From NCBI GenBank assembly GCA_017435665.1, contig JAFSEP010000044.1, positions 19,635 through 83,634 of the forward strand: a stretch of DNA of 64,000 nucleotides. The letters are read 5' to 3'. Both the position numbers and the translations under genes were made by a program. This document shows positions 30,686 through 39,425 of the stretch, piece by piece (the first letter of the stretch is position 1; each line of letters starts with the position of its first letter). The notes below the pieces were generated by a model. It saw nothing but the letters and a program-made list of their open reading frames with translations, was not told the DNA's origin and ran no database searches. This DNA is from Clostridia bacterium. GTDB taxonomy: Bacteria > Bacillota > Clostridia > Oscillospirales > Acutalibacteraceae.

Positions 30686-30713
30686 TCTATATCACATCAC
30701 TCCGTGTTGTCAA
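30686..30713 (-). promoter_or_regulatory. Promoter and structured leader of the 34-residue peptide gene
   Basis: TTGACA (30708-30713)-N16-TATAGA (30686-30691) on the minus strand. The transcript leader contains the dyad AACCAACATAT / ATATGTTGATT (30652-30682), which could modulate access to the ribosome site. Confidence 0.7.
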
Positions 30714-30773
30714 TGCAAACTGACAAATGTTTACATATATTTAAAATACAGGCTTTGCCGTAATAAAAACTAA

Positions 30774-30804
30774 TCGGGATACTGTCGTCAGACAATATCC
30801 CGAA
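30774..30804 (-). terminator. Terminator of the two-peptide operon
   Basis: TCGGGATACTGTC / GACAATATCCCGA with a short loop; the minus-strand tail is TTAGTTTTTATT. Confidence 0.75.
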
Positions 30805-30820
30805 TTTTCGTTTGTTCTGA

Positions 30821-30916
30821 TTATGCGCCGAAGAAACGCTTGGCAATTCTTTCAATGAAGCTGCCGAACAGTTCGATGAACATTTCGTAATAATAAAGTA
30901 TTGTATCCCAAGACAT
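30821..30916 (-). CDS. Amphipathic 31-residue micro-peptide
   Basis: Second of two adjacent small genes. It opens MSWDTILYYYEMFIELFG and ends SFIERIAKRFFGA. It has clustered aromatic residues (W3, Y8-Y10, F13, F17, F20, F28, F29) and alternating charge (E11, E15, E22, R23, K26, R27), consistent with an amphipathic membrane-active helix; net charge about -1. GAAAGGAAAT lies upstream of the ATG. It starts 27 bases after the stop of the 40-residue gene and precedes a terminator, so the two are an operon. Confidence 0.78.
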   Translation of the reverse strand: MSWDTILYYYEMFIELFGSFIERIAKRFFGA

Positions 30917-30943
30917 AATATTATTTCCTTTCAGTAACGCTTA

Positions 30944-31066
30944 TTAGCCATTCTGACCGTAGTCAGAGTCAAAATCTTTGCCGCCGAGAACAAATGCGAG
31001 CCAAGCCATGAGTCTGTTCATTGATTCAACAAATAAATTCCAAAGACCGAGGATATCGATTTCCAT
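30944..31066 (-). CDS. Hydrophobic/amphipathic 40-residue micro-peptide
   Basis: First gene of the two-peptide operon. It opens MEIDILGLWNLFVESMNRLM, continues AWLAFVLGGKDFD and ends SDYGQNG, so a hydrophobic helix is followed by a polar acidic tail. Net charge about -4. Ribosome site GAAAGGAGAG is near consensus, and a consensus promoter lies 54 bases further up. A helix-plus-polar-tail peptide without signal sequence. It has no recognised homologue. Confidence 0.78.
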   Translation of the reverse strand: MEIDILGLWNLFVESMNRLMAWLAFVLGGKDFDSDYGQNG

Positions 31067-31119
31067 AGTGTTACTCTCCTTTCAAAAATTGATCAACACT
31101 GACCTTTAAATACACAGAC

Positions 31120-31148
31120 ATTATACACTTTTTCACCCTCACAGTCAA
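31120..31148 (-). promoter_or_regulatory. Promoter of the two-peptide operon
   Basis: TTGACT (31143-31148), 17-bp spacer, TATAAT (31120-31125) on the minus strand. The remaining gap to birA (31149-31362) holds the birA promoter and nothing else recognised. Confidence 0.85.
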
Positions 31149-31362
31149 TATATTTCAAAAATAGAGTAAAAATTGGTCGTTTTTACCAAAAGGCATATAT
31201 AGCTTTTGGTTGTTTTGACTAAAGGCTTGTGAGCAACGGAAACTATGACACAAAATATAGCTTTCCGTCGGGACGCAATCGGCGTTGCAGCGTTTCTTAG
31301 GATGTTGATTTTTCGCATTTAGTGTGATATGATTTTTATAAATCAGAACCGGGAGACAATAT

Positions 31363-32079
31363 ATGACAAACGATAAAATTTCCGTCCTGCATTTTCCCGT
31401 GCTGGACTCCACAAACCGATTTGCTCTTGAAATCAAGGATTTCTCTCACCTGACAACCGTTGTTGCAGACAGGCAGACGGCAGGCAGAGGAAGAATGGGC
31501 AGGAGCTTCTTTTCCCCTGAAAGCGGACTGTATATGTCAGTTATTCTGCAGCCCGAAAAAATCAAATGTCCCCTTTCTCTTTGCACCCCCGGGGCGGCAC
31601 TTGCTGTCAGGCAGGCACTTGAAAACGAGGGTATACGGGGAATAAAAATCAAATGGGTAAACGACCTTCTCCTTAACGGCAAAAAGGTCTGCGGCATACT
31701 CACCCAGTCACAGACTGAAAACGGAAAAATCAGCAAAATTGTTATCGGCATAGGTATAAATCTCTGCAAGGGGGAATATGATTTTCCCGAGGATATAAAA
31801 GACAGAGCCGATTGGATCGGTTTTCACGGTGACAAGCTAAATCTTGCGAAAAATATTGCAGCTGAGCTTAACAGATATATATGCTCGGATAATTCGGATA
31901 TATGCACAGAGTATAACTCTTATCTTGCTTACATCGGTGAAAGCACAACTGTTACCGACTATGCAGACAACAACAGGAAGGTCAGCGGCACCGTGCTGGG
32001 AGCAGACGAAAACTGTTTCCTTAAAATAAAAACCGAGGACGGAAACGAGCGTCTTATTTCATCAGGCGAAATAGGCTGA
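31363..32079 (+). CDS. birA: Biotin-[acetyl-CoA carboxylase] ligase (238 aa)
   Basis: Attaches biotin to carrier domains of carboxylases. Seen: the biotin/ATP loop TAGRGRMGRSFFSPESGLYM, the catalytic KWVNDLLLNGKKVCGIL, IVIGIGINL, and a C-terminal SH3-like part (TVTDYADNNRKVSGTVLGAD). It lacks the N-terminal winged helix of bifunctional BirA, so it is a ligase only, not a repressor. Promoter TTGATT (31305-31310)-N17-TATGAT (31328-31333). Confidence 0.93.
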   Translation: MTNDKISVLHFPVLDSTNRFALEIKDFSHLTTVVADRQTAGRGRMGRSFFSPESGLYMSVILQPEKIKCPLSLCTPGAALAVRQALENEGIRGIKIKWVNDLLLNGKKVCGILTQSQTENGKISKIVIGIGINLCKGEYDFPEDIKDRADWIGFHGDKLNLAKNIAAELNRYICSDNSDICTEYNSYLAYIGESTTVTDYADNNRKVSGTVLGADENCFLKIKTEDGNERLISSGEIG

Positions 32080-32094
32080 TTTCTTAAAATATGC

Positions 32095-32138
32095 AAAAGC
32101 GCAATCATCCCTTGTAAAAGTGATTGCGTTTTCGTTTT
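32095..32138 (+). terminator. Terminator of birA
   Basis: GCGCAATCA / TGATTGCGTT stem with a 13-base loop, tail TTTCGTTTTA. It lies directly before the next promoter. Confidence 0.75.
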
Positions 32139-32143
32139 ATTAA

Positions 32144-32172
32144 TTGACAAATTATTACAACGGTTGTATAAT
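32144..32172 (+). promoter_or_regulatory. Promoter of the GPH symporter gene
   Basis: TTGACA (32144-32149)-N17-TATAAT (32167-32172), perfect consensus. It rules out an upstream in-frame start. Confidence 0.9.
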
Positions 32173-32209
32173 TATTACATTATATTCGTATATGGAGGAA
32201 ATTTCAGGA

Positions 32210-33646
32210 ATGCTTAAAAAAATCAAAAACTATCTTATGCCAATGGGGCCTGAATATGTAACAGCTCCCGTTGAAAGAATGAGCTATTGGAGCTACTTTA
32301 TCGGCCAGAACGTCTTTTACACTCTGGTTGCTACATATCTTTCAACCTATATGATGTCAATCGGCGTTGACGTTAAAAAATCAGCAGCGGTTATGCTTGC
32401 TGTTAAAATCTGGGACGCTGTCAACGATCCCCTCTTCGGCGTTATCTTCGATAAGGTTAAGTTCAAAAACGGTAAATGTCTTCCCTGGCTGAAGATATCT
32501 CTCTTCCTTATCCCCGCCGCAACAATTCTTATGTTCGTCATCCCCGGTGCGGCAACGGAAACAATCAAGCTTGTATGGTTCGCAGTCGCATACCTGTTAT
32601 GGGATACCTTCTATACCTTCTGCGACGTTCCCATTTACAGTATGATCACCACCATGACACCTAACCTTGATGAGCGTAACGCTATTATGCCCATAGGCAG
32701 AATGATGGGCGGCGTGGGCTCAGCTATCACAACTCTTATCTTCCCCGTTCTCAGCCAGAGTGCAGGCGTAAGCTTCGGCTGGATTGCAATAATCCTTTCA
32801 CTTCTCGGTCTTCTCTTTATGGCTCCTATCTGTATAAAGGGCAAGGAAAGAAACTATAACGTTGAGCTTCAGGAGGAATCCTTCTCACTTCTCAACTCAT
32901 TCAAGTATCTCATTTCAAATAAGTATCTTCTTATTTACTACACCGCATACTTCTTCTCATCAGCCGCCAACACATCAGCCGCAGTTCAGATGTTCGTAGG
33001 CTTCTACCTCTTCGGCACAGCTAACTTCGTAACTATCGTAGGTGCTCTCGGTGTTGTTCCGGCTATCATCTCCGCACTTCTTGTTCCCGCACTTACAAAG
33101 AGGTGTGACAAGTTCAAGCTTCTTGTATGGAGCAACATTGTAAATGCAGTTCTCGGTTATGTAATGTTCTTTATGGGCTGGGAAAATGCAACACTCATTA
33201 TTATCCTTATGATTATCCGTTCCATCTTTGCAAACTGCGCAGGTATGCTCGGCTTTATGTTCACTCCCGACTGTGCAGAATACGGTCAGTACAAGACAGG
33301 TATCGATGCAAAGGGTATCACCTTCTCAATCCAGACCTTCTCAGCAAAGATCACAGGCGCTGTTTCAACATCTCTCGGTATGTTCGCTCTCGGTCTTTTC
33401 GGTTGGATAGAGGTTCAGGCAGAAAGCTTCGAGGAGCTTGCAAGACTCAACATCACTCAGCCCGACAGTGCTATGACAGGTCTCTGGGTAACATTTATGC
33501 TCATTCCTTCAATCGGTATGACGATCAGCGGTATACTTTATATGTTCTATAAGCTCAACGACAAGGACGTTCAGATTATGGCAAAGTGTAACGCAGGCGA
33601 AATCACAAGGGAAGAAGCAGAACAGCAGCTTTCAAGAAAGTATTGA
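32210..33646 (+). CDS. GPH-family sugar:cation symporter (MFS, 478 aa)
   Basis: Glycoside-pentoside-hexuronide:cation symporter type carrier with 12 predicted membrane segments. Seen near the N terminus: ATYLSTYMMSIGVDVKKSA and KIWDAVNDPLFGVIFDKVKF, the typical GPH cytoplasmic-loop motif, and later MLGFMFTPDCAEYGQYKTG. The protein ends in a charged cytoplasmic tail (GEITREEAEQQLSRKY). Start ATG 32210 is chosen because the promoter lies downstream of the earlier ATG; ATG 32192 is a weaker alternative. Substrate not predictable; no glycosidase gene is adjacent, so it is not part of an obvious utilisation locus. Confidence 0.88.
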   Translation: MLKKIKNYLMPMGPEYVTAPVERMSYWSYFIGQNVFYTLVATYLSTYMMSIGVDVKKSAAVMLAVKIWDAVNDPLFGVIFDKVKFKNGKCLPWLKISLFLIPAATILMFVIPGAATETIKLVWFAVAYLLWDTFYTFCDVPIYSMITTMTPNLDERNAIMPIGRMMGGVGSAITTLIFPVLSQSAGVSFGWIAIILSLLGLLFMAPICIKGKERNYNVELQEESFSLLNSFKYLISNKYLLIYYTAYFFSSAANTSAAVQMFVGFYLFGTANFVTIVGALGVVPAIISALLVPALTKRCDKFKLLVWSNIVNAVLGYVMFFMGWENATLIIILMIIRSIFANCAGMLGFMFTPDCAEYGQYKTGIDAKGITFSIQTFSAKITGAVSTSLGMFALGLFGWIEVQAESFEELARLNITQPDSAMTGLWVTFMLIPSIGMTISGILYMFYKLNDKDVQIMAKCNAGEITREEAEQQLSRKY

Positions 33647-33665
33647 TAAATACAACACGGCAATC

Positions 33666-33698
33666 AAGGCGGCAGGAAATCTGCCGCCTTCTTGTTTT
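33666..33698 (+). terminator. Terminator of the GPH symporter gene
   Basis: AAGGCGGCAG-GAAAT-CTGCCGCCTT followed by CTTGTTTT. Confidence 0.88.
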
Positions 33699-33779
33699 GC
33701 CCTGCTTTACCCCTATTCTACGAATCATAGGTTGAAAAAACATATGTGATATGCTATCATTTTTACGGAGGTGAAAATA

Positions 33780-34616
33780 ATGGATATCAAAAAAATCGGC
33801 TTGTTCATAAAAGAGCAACGCAACATACAAAACATGACGCAAAAAGACTTAGCCGAAAAAATCGGCTGTACCGATAAAGCAATTTCCCGTTGGGAAACAG
33901 GAAAAGGATTGCCCGATATGTCTTTCATCGTGCCGCTGTCTGAGACACTTTGTGTTTCGGTAAACGAGCTTCTTGCAGGCGAAAGCTTTGTTGCCGATAT
34001 CGGTCTTGAAAAAGAAAAGGACAACCCTGTCAGTTCCGTCAGTGAGATCGTTAAAAAAACTGATGAAACACTTATAACCGTTATGACAGATACTGCAAGC
34101 AAAACCAAAAGCACAACTATAAAAGAGATACTTTTTGGCTTCCTGACTTCTTCATTTGTCTGGCTTTCTGCTTTCCTCTTTTCAGGCAGAATTGCTTTTG
34201 GAGACGTATTGGAATTCTGGGACACAGGTCTGATTGTTTTTGCTTTTCCTCTTTTCTTCTGTTTGTCGTGTATTGCTGTTGGTATATATTCTTCAAAAAC
34301 ATCAAAAGACATATATTTCAAGGCCTCATTACTGTTTTTGTCCGTTCCGTTTGTATCGTTTGTTATCTATTTAATTTTTTCGGTTATAGATCTATTCTTC
34401 TCTATTCCGTATTCTGAGCTTTCAAATTCTCTGGCTACGATTGTCGGCATTTCACATATGCCGGTTGCTGCTGTTCTAAGCGGTATTTACGATTATATAT
34501 ATCCATTTCATTTATCTGAAATCACAGAAACTGCTGCTTATTCGTCTGTTCTGCTGATTCCTGCTGTTGTGGGGTTGGTTATTTCAATCAGAATATATAA
34601 AAAAAGTAAAGTTTAA
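33780..34616 (+). CDS. HTH (Xre) regulator with membrane domain (278 aa)
   Basis: An N-terminal Cro/C1 helix-turn-helix (about 4-66, IGLFIKEQRNIQNMTQKDLA then KIGCTDKAISRWETGKGLPD) is joined through a helical linker (about 67-105) to about five hydrophobic segments (about 110-270). This architecture suggests a membrane-tethered DNA-binding protein that responds to the envelope. GGAGGTG precedes ATG 33780 by eight bases; GTG 33771 is an in-frame alternative. Promoter TTGAAA (33732-33737)-N17-TATCAT (33755-33760). No obvious target operon; possibly autoregulatory. Confidence 0.85.
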   Translation: MDIKKIGLFIKEQRNIQNMTQKDLAEKIGCTDKAISRWETGKGLPDMSFIVPLSETLCVSVNELLAGESFVADIGLEKEKDNPVSSVSEIVKKTDETLITVMTDTASKTKSTTIKEILFGFLTSSFVWLSAFLFSGRIAFGDVLEFWDTGLIVFAFPLFFCLSCIAVGIYSSKTSKDIYFKASLLFLSVPFVSFVIYLIFSVIDLFFSIPYSELSNSLATIVGISHMPVAAVLSGIYDYIYPFHLSEITETAAYSSVLLIPAVVGLVISIRIYKKSKV

Positions 34617-34633
34617 GCTTTATTGCACACAAA

Positions 34634-34660
34634 AAAATCCGCACAGCACGTGCGGATTTT
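34634..34660. terminator. Bidirectional terminator
   Basis: AAAATCCGCAC-AGCAC-GTGCGGATTTT between convergent genes, with A/T runs on both sides. Confidence 0.88.
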
Positions 34661-34670
34661 CTATGTAACT

Positions 34671-35681
34671 TTATATTCCTTCAAACAGCTTCACATTCTC
34701 GAAATCAGGCTTCAGCTCGCCCTTTTCCATCTTATGAACAATCTCTACAACCTTATCGTTATAGGGTGTCTTTACGCCGTATTTTCTGCCGTAAACACCA
34801 ACAACACCGTTAATGAAGTCAACCTCTGTCAGCTTGCCGTTTTCGATATCCTGAAGCATACTTGCCTTGAGAAGCTTGTGCTTCTTGATTGCCACAGGTA
34901 CTATCATAAAGCCGAATTTCTTTTTGAGCGCACCCTTATAATCAAAGAGGGCTGAGATGTTCTTGCCCTGAACGGGAGCAATTGTTATATTTGCTGCCTT
35001 TGCAACGTCAATGCATTCCTTGATAATCATCTGAACGCAGGCTCTTGAATCCTTTCTCTGGGCTGCATCGCCGAAGGTGCCGCCTGTTACAACAGACATA
35101 CCGCTGAATGCTGAATTGATAAGAAGCTTTGCCCAACGTGTGCCGATAAAGTTTTCTTCAACCACAACGGGACACATAAGCTCAAGCAGAGCCTTTACCT
35201 CGTCAAATCTCGGATCCTTCTTTTGGCTGAAGCTGCCGAGATTAAATGAGAGAGAATCAGGTGAGCTTGTAAGCTCAACAACGCCCGGCTCAAGTAAGGT
35301 TGCTCCCCATTCAACAGCACAGCCGAGAGTTCTGTCTTCACCTACAACCTCCGAAACGGAAAGCTCGGGGATACCGTTCTGCATTGTGCAGACAAGGCAA
35401 CCGTCATTCATAAAGGGAAGAAGTCCCTTGAGCACCTCTACATTATAAAGCTGCTTTGTCATAAGGATAATAAGGTCATACTTTTCTGTCATTTCATCAG
35501 GGGTAAGTGCTGTTACGGGAACGGTCATATCAACTGTTCCGACAACCTTAGCACCCTTTGTTTTAAGTGCTTCAACGTGAGCCTTATTTCTGTTTATAAG
35601 GTCAATCTGTCCGCCGTTTTTAGTTATGTAGGCACCAAGTACTGTTCCTAAGGAGCCTGCACCGTAAATACACGCTTTCAT
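34671..35681 (-). CDS. Ketopantoate reductase-like protein (336 aa)
   Basis: PanE/ApbA-family NADPH-dependent reductase. Seen: ACIYGAGSLGTVLGAYITKN with the glycine-rich dinucleotide loop, LIILMTKQ, CTMQNGIPE, TRWAKLLINSAFSG with the candidate catalytic Lys, and a C-terminal VDFINGVVGVYGRKYGVKTP. The family reduces 2-dehydropantoate for coenzyme A synthesis, but many paralogues act on other substrates. No panB or panC is nearby, so the symbol panE is withheld. GGAGACATACAT precedes the ATG. Confidence 0.85.
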   Translation of the reverse strand: MKACIYGAGSLGTVLGAYITKNGGQIDLINRNKAHVEALKTKGAKVVGTVDMTVPVTALTPDEMTEKYDLIILMTKQLYNVEVLKGLLPFMNDGCLVCTMQNGIPELSVSEVVGEDRTLGCAVEWGATLLEPGVVELTSSPDSLSFNLGSFSQKKDPRFDEVKALLELMCPVVVEENFIGTRWAKLLINSAFSGMSVVTGGTFGDAAQRKDSRACVQMIIKECIDVAKAANITIAPVQGKNISALFDYKGALKKKFGFMIVPVAIKKHKLLKASMLQDIENGKLTEVDFINGVVGVYGRKYGVKTPYNDKVVEIVHKMEKGELKPDFENVKLFEGI

Positions 35682-35716
35682 ATGTATGTCTCCTTTGAAT
35701 TTTATTTACCTGCTAA

Positions 35717-36418
35717 TTATATCATAATTTGTTCCGTTGTCAACCTTTTGTCAATCCTGAGGCTGTCAGGTGTCACAATGCAGTCAACAACCGCAATTTC
35801 CACACCCTTATTCTTTGCTTCCCTCAGGGCATCCCCAAACTCTTTGTGCCTTTCATCGTTGGGTCGAAAGCTGTAAATACCCTTCATCTGTATCACAAAC
35901 AGCACATATGCCTCGTATCCGTCCTTCAGGCATCCCGTCAGCTCCTTCAGATGCTTTATACCTCTTTGAGTGGGTGCATCGGGAAAGCTTGCAATGCCCT
36001 CGTTTTCCAGCGTTACGCCTTTCACCTCAAGAAAGGCTTTTCTTTTTCCGTCCTCTATATAGAAATCAAACCTTGAATTGCCGTATTTCACTTCACGGCG
36101 TATAACTGCATTTTCAGAAAACAGCTCACCCTTTCTCAGCCATTCCTCTGCTACGTCATTAGGTATCTGTGAATCCATATTTACCAGAACAACGCCTCTT
36201 TCCGTTTTCTTTTCAACGGCTATCAGGTCGTATTTTGTTTTTCTCTGAGGATTATCGGAAACGCTGAGAAAAACTCTGCTGCCTTCAACAAGAAGCTCTC
36301 CGCATCTGCCTGTGTTTTTTACGTGAACGGTTTCTGTGTTCCCTTCAATCTCCACCCTTGCGATAAAACGATTGGGTCTTGATATGAATTTGCCTTCTGC
36401 TGTTTCTCTGTATTTCAT
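35717..36418 (-). CDS. sfsA: Sugar fermentation stimulation protein SfsA (233 aa)
   Basis: SfsA-family protein with an N-terminal OB-like part (HVKNTGRCGELLVEGSRVFL) and a C-terminal nuclease-like fold (FDFYIEDGKRKAFLEVKGVT, FPDAPTQRGIKHLKEL, then VDCIVTPDSLRIDKRL). The family was named for an effect on maltose use in E. coli; the fold has PD-(D/E)XK-like features (D/E and EVKG) suggesting a nuclease-like activity. The start is ATG 36418 with AAAAGGAGAAGC upstream; the longer open frame runs into a GC-rich repeat and is not coding. Confidence 0.9.
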   Translation of the reverse strand: MKYRETAEGKFISRPNRFIARVEIEGNTETVHVKNTGRCGELLVEGSRVFLSVSDNPQRKTKYDLIAVEKKTERGVVLVNMDSQIPNDVAEEWLRKGELFSENAVIRREVKYGNSRFDFYIEDGKRKAFLEVKGVTLENEGIASFPDAPTQRGIKHLKELTGCLKDGYEAYVLFVIQMKGIYSFRPNDERHKEFGDALREAKNKGVEIAVVDCIVTPDSLRIDKRLTTEQIMI

Positions 36419-36439
36419 TTTGCTTCTCCTTTTCGGGTT

Positions 36440-36561
36440 TGTGCAGGAGGTTAGTCTGCGGTGGGGCGAGGCGGCTGTGCGCAGCACAGCCCGAGGGGGC
36501 GAAGCCCCCTCGCTTGCGGCTTCGCCGCAAGGCCTCGCCCTGCCAACCGGCCTCCTGCACA
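36440..36561. repeat. 122-bp GC-rich cloverleaf-like repeat element
   Basis: Outer arms TGTGCAGGAGG / CCTCCTGCACA and inner arms GGGCGAGGC / GCCTCGCCC enclose three adjacent hairpins: GGCTGTG-CGCAG-CACAGCC, CGAGGGGG-CGAAG-CCCCCTCG and CTTGCGG-CTTCG-CCGCAAG. The form is a four-way, cloverleaf-type fold of both DNA strands. Much more GC-rich than its surroundings. Non-coding; probably a transposon-derived miniature element or structured RNA. Confidence 0.75.
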
Positions 36562-36569
36562 GACTGCAA

Positions 36570-36600
36570 TTAAACCTGACGGCAAAACCGTCAGGTTTAA
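36570..36600 (-). terminator. Terminator of the UPF0210 gene
   Basis: TTAAACCTGACGG-CAAAA-CCGTCAGGTTTAA just after the UPF0210 stop codon; the minus-strand tail is TTGC with modest T content. Confidence 0.8.
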
Positions 36601-36602
36601 CA

Positions 36603-37961
36603 TCAGTTTTTAAGGCTGTGCATAGGTGCAGGAATTCTGCCACCACGTGAAATGAAGTCCTCTGATGAGAATTCGTGAACAGGCATTACGGGAGCTGAAC
36701 CGAGAAGTCCTCCGAATTCAAGAAGGTCGCCCACCTTCTTGCCCACAGCAGGAATTATTCTCACTGCAGTCGTCTTTGTGTTTACAACACCTATTGCAGC
36801 TTCGTCAGCAATAATTGCAGAAATAGTGCTTGCCGATGTATCACCGGGCACGGCTATCATATCAAGACCAACCGAGCAAACGCAGGTCATAGCCTCAAGC
36901 TTGTCAAGATGAAGCGCTCCGCACTGTGCGGCGGCAATCATACCCTCATCCTCACTGACGGGAATGAATGCGCCTGAAAGTCCGCCAACGTGGTTACTTG
37001 CCATAACGCCGCCTTTTTTGACTGCGTCATTAAGCATAGCCAGTGCGGCTGTTGTACCGTGAGTACCGCAGACCTCAAGTCCCATTTCCTCAAGTATACG
37101 TGCTACGCTGTCACCCTTTGCAGGAGTGGGAGCAAGAGATAAATCCACAATGCCGAAGGGCACGTCAAGACGCTGAGAAGCCTCCTGAGCCACAAGCTGG
37201 CCCATACGGGTAATCTTGAAGGCTGTTTTCTTTATAGTCTCGGCAACAACGTCAAAGGGCTGTCCCTTGCAAGCCTTGAGGGCGTGATGAACAACACCGG
37301 GACCTGATACGCCCACGTTGATTACACATTCAGGCTCACCAATGCCGTGGAAAGCACCTGCCATAAAGGGGTTATCCTCAACTGCATTTGCAAAAACAAC
37401 AAGCTTTGCACAGCCGAAGCCTGAGGTGTCGGCTGTCATATCTGCAGTCTGCTTTATGATTTTACCCATAAGTGCAACCGCATCCATATTTATACCCGCC
37501 TTTGTGCTTGCAACGTTAACGCTTGAGCAAACACGCTCAGTCTGCGCAAGAGCAGAGGGGATTGAATTGATAAGATTGATATCACCCTTAGTAAAACCCT
37601 TATGTACCAAGGCTGAGAAGCCTCCGATGAAGTTAACCCCGCAGGTCTTTGCAGCTTTATCGAGAGCAATAGCAAGAGGTGTGTAATCGCTTTCTTTGCA
37701 GGATGCACCTATAAGTGAAATGGGAGTTACGGATATACGCTTGTTGACAATGGGAATGCCGAATTCCTTTTCAATCTGCTCACCCGTTTCAACAAGCCTT
37801 TCGGCTCTCTTTGTGATTTTATCATATATTTTATCTGCAACCGTATTGACACTTTCTCCGCAGCAATCAAGAAGGGAAATACCCATTGTAATGGTACGCA
37901 CGTCAAGATGCTGGTTATCAATCATATCGAGGGTTGCAATGATGTCTTGCATATTATTCAT
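36603..37961 (-). CDS. UPF0210 (DUF711) family protein (452 aa)
   Basis: Conserved protein of unknown function, resembling the UPF0210 family. Seen: [60 protein letters not shown] and [20 protein letters not shown]. It follows the ACT-domain protein by 11 bp, an arrangement that is conserved and suggests joint function, with the ACT domain probably binding an amino acid. Normal length. GAGAGGTGCTCAA precedes the ATG. Confidence 0.9.
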   Translation of the reverse strand: MNNMQDIIATLDMIDNQHLDVRTITMGISLLDCCGESVNTVADKIYDKITKRAERLVETGEQIEKEFGIPIVNKRISVTPISLIGASCKESDYTPLAIALDKAAKTCGVNFIGGFSALVHKGFTKGDINLINSIPSALAQTERVCSSVNVASTKAGINMDAVALMGKIIKQTADMTADTSGFGCAKLVVFANAVEDNPFMAGAFHGIGEPECVINVGVSGPGVVHHALKACKGQPFDVVAETIKKTAFKITRMGQLVAQEASQRLDVPFGIVDLSLAPTPAKGDSVARILEEMGLEVCGTHGTTAALAMLNDAVKKGGVMASNHVGGLSGAFIPVSEDEGMIAAAQCGALHLDKLEAMTCVCSVGLDMIAVPGDTSASTISAIIADEAAIGVVNTKTTAVRIIPAVGKKVGDLLEFGGLLGSAPVMPVHEFSSEDFISRGGRIPAPMHSLKN

Positions 37962-37972
37962 TTGAGCACCTC

Positions 37973-38242
37973 TCAGACTCTGTACATCAGGTCAAAAATA
38001 TCTTCTCTCTGGGTACGGATAACAAGTCCCATTGTCTTGCCTAAGTCCTCTAATTCCTGAGAAATCTCTGTTACGCTCTTAGTGCTTTTTTCAAGGTCCA
38101 CAAGCATTGTCATTGTGAAGTATTCCTGCATAACCGTCTGGCTGATATCAAGAATATTTACGTTGTTACCTGCAAGTGAGGTGCATACGTTTGCAATGAT
38201 ACCCGTTGTGTCCTTTCCTGTTACAGTGATGATAGCCTTCAA
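37973..38242 (-). CDS. ACT domain-containing protein (89 aa)
   Basis: UPF0237-like/GcvR-type protein consisting essentially of one ACT domain: [20 protein letters not shown], then [20 protein letters not shown] and a C-terminal helix. ACT domains bind small ligands such as amino acids. Always-adjacent UPF0210 gene follows. Confidence 0.92.
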   Translation of the reverse strand: MKAIITVTGKDTTGIIANVCTSLAGNNVNILDISQTVMQEYFTMTMLVDLEKSTKSVTEISQELEDLGKTMGLVIRTQREDIFDLMYRV

Positions 38243-38363
38243 AGCAAATCAACTCCTTTAAAAATGTTATTACAATAATTATAAGGAATAACCGAAAAAT
38301 GTCAAGCAATTAACGAAAATTAAAGGACGGAAGCATTACTCATCAGGCCTCCGTCCGTTTCTT

Positions 38364-39362
38364 TTATTCTGTTGTCTCCAGATCCTCCATTGAAAGGAAG
38401 GAAAGATCTATTTTCATATAGCCTCTGGGCTTTTCGAAGTAGCTGTCATCAACGGTTGATGAAATCTTGGAGAAGGAATAAATGTCAGCATTGCCGTCTT
38501 TATCCACTATATCCATTCTCACAAGGGTATCGCCGTCATAATAATAGCACTTTCTTGAACCGTCGGAATATGTGAAGTCCTCACAGTAGCAGTCCTTTGA
38601 ACCTATCATAACGTTATAGGTTTCAACGCTTTCATAGTTGAAATCGTCATCAGACATAATCTTTACGTCTGACATCTCAAGAGCCATATCCTGAGGAAGC
38701 TCACAATAGGTTCGGATCGACGGTATAACTATCCAGCCGGCCTGCAGATCCTCACGGTAAATAACCTGACAGTCCATATCCTCTACCTTTGTGTCAACGC
38801 ATACGTTTCCGTTTTTGAACGCAGCAGTAACTGCATCGGGGATTTCGGGGTCATCAGTGGTGAAAACCATAACGTAGCTTCCGCTTCCGAACAGCTTTCT
38901 GTATTTTTCCGTGCGCAGAGTTTCGGGTGTTGACGGCTTTGTGGCTGAGGTGTTTTTATCGTCGTCAGGCTTATTGTTCTTGTCGGTAGCCGTGGTTGTT
39001 TTGTCAACACGTGAAACCTCAGCACCGTAATCATAGGAGTCATCGTTTGTCTGCTGAATGTTCACAACCGTTGTATCATTATACGGAAGTGTGCCTGTGT
39101 ATTCGCCTACGGGGTATACCTCCGCATCAAGCACAACCTCGCCGTTTTCGTCTATTCTTGCACCGTAAAGATTGCCTTCCTTATCGGTTACGCCCGCATA
39201 AACCTGCTGATTCTGGTCAATTACCGCAAGATATGTTATGCCGTAGCAGTCTGTAACGGTCAGCGTCTTCTCAGAATTGCCCTTCGTTATCTTCATACAG
39301 AAAACAACCGCCGCCGCAACAAAAAGCACCATAAACACAGTCAGTTTTTTGTTGTTTCTCAT
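38364..39362 (-). CDS. Anchored extracytoplasmic protein, paralogue of the next lipoprotein (332 aa)
   Basis: Not recognised. N-terminal hydrophobic segment (about 7-24, no clear lipobox), then TLTVTDCYGITYLAVIDQNQ and VYAGVTDKEGNLYGARIDEN, matching segments of the gene at 39426; a linker rich in Asp, Asn, Lys and Thr (about 115-145); and a C-terminal domain of about 180 residues with the shared end DDSYFEKPRGYMKIDL. Tandem duplication with 39426-40463 followed by divergence; the paralogue kept its lipobox while this copy lost it. Probably secreted and surface-bound; function unknown. Confidence 0.8.
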   Translation of the reverse strand: MRNNKKLTVFMVLFVAAAVVFCMKITKGNSEKTLTVTDCYGITYLAVIDQNQQVYAGVTDKEGNLYGARIDENGEVVLDAEVYPVGEYTGTLPYNDTTVVNIQQTNDDSYDYGAEVSRVDKTTTATDKNNKPDDDKNTSATKPSTPETLRTEKYRKLFGSGSYVMVFTTDDPEIPDAVTAAFKNGNVCVDTKVEDMDCQVIYREDLQAGWIVIPSIRTYCELPQDMALEMSDVKIMSDDDFNYESVETYNVMIGSKDCYCEDFTYSDGSRKCYYYDGDTLVRMDIVDKDGNADIYSFSKISSTVDDSYFEKPRGYMKIDLSFLSMEDLETTE

Positions 39363-39425
39363 AGTTTTACCTCCAAGCCGCAGATAATGAGCTGTCTTTT
39401 CCGCAGCTTTGTGTACTCCTCTGTT

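Noticed and set aside
36336-36650. Open frames on both strands across the GC-rich element
   Set aside because: They arise from stop-poor palindromic repeat sequence; no ribosome site or domain.
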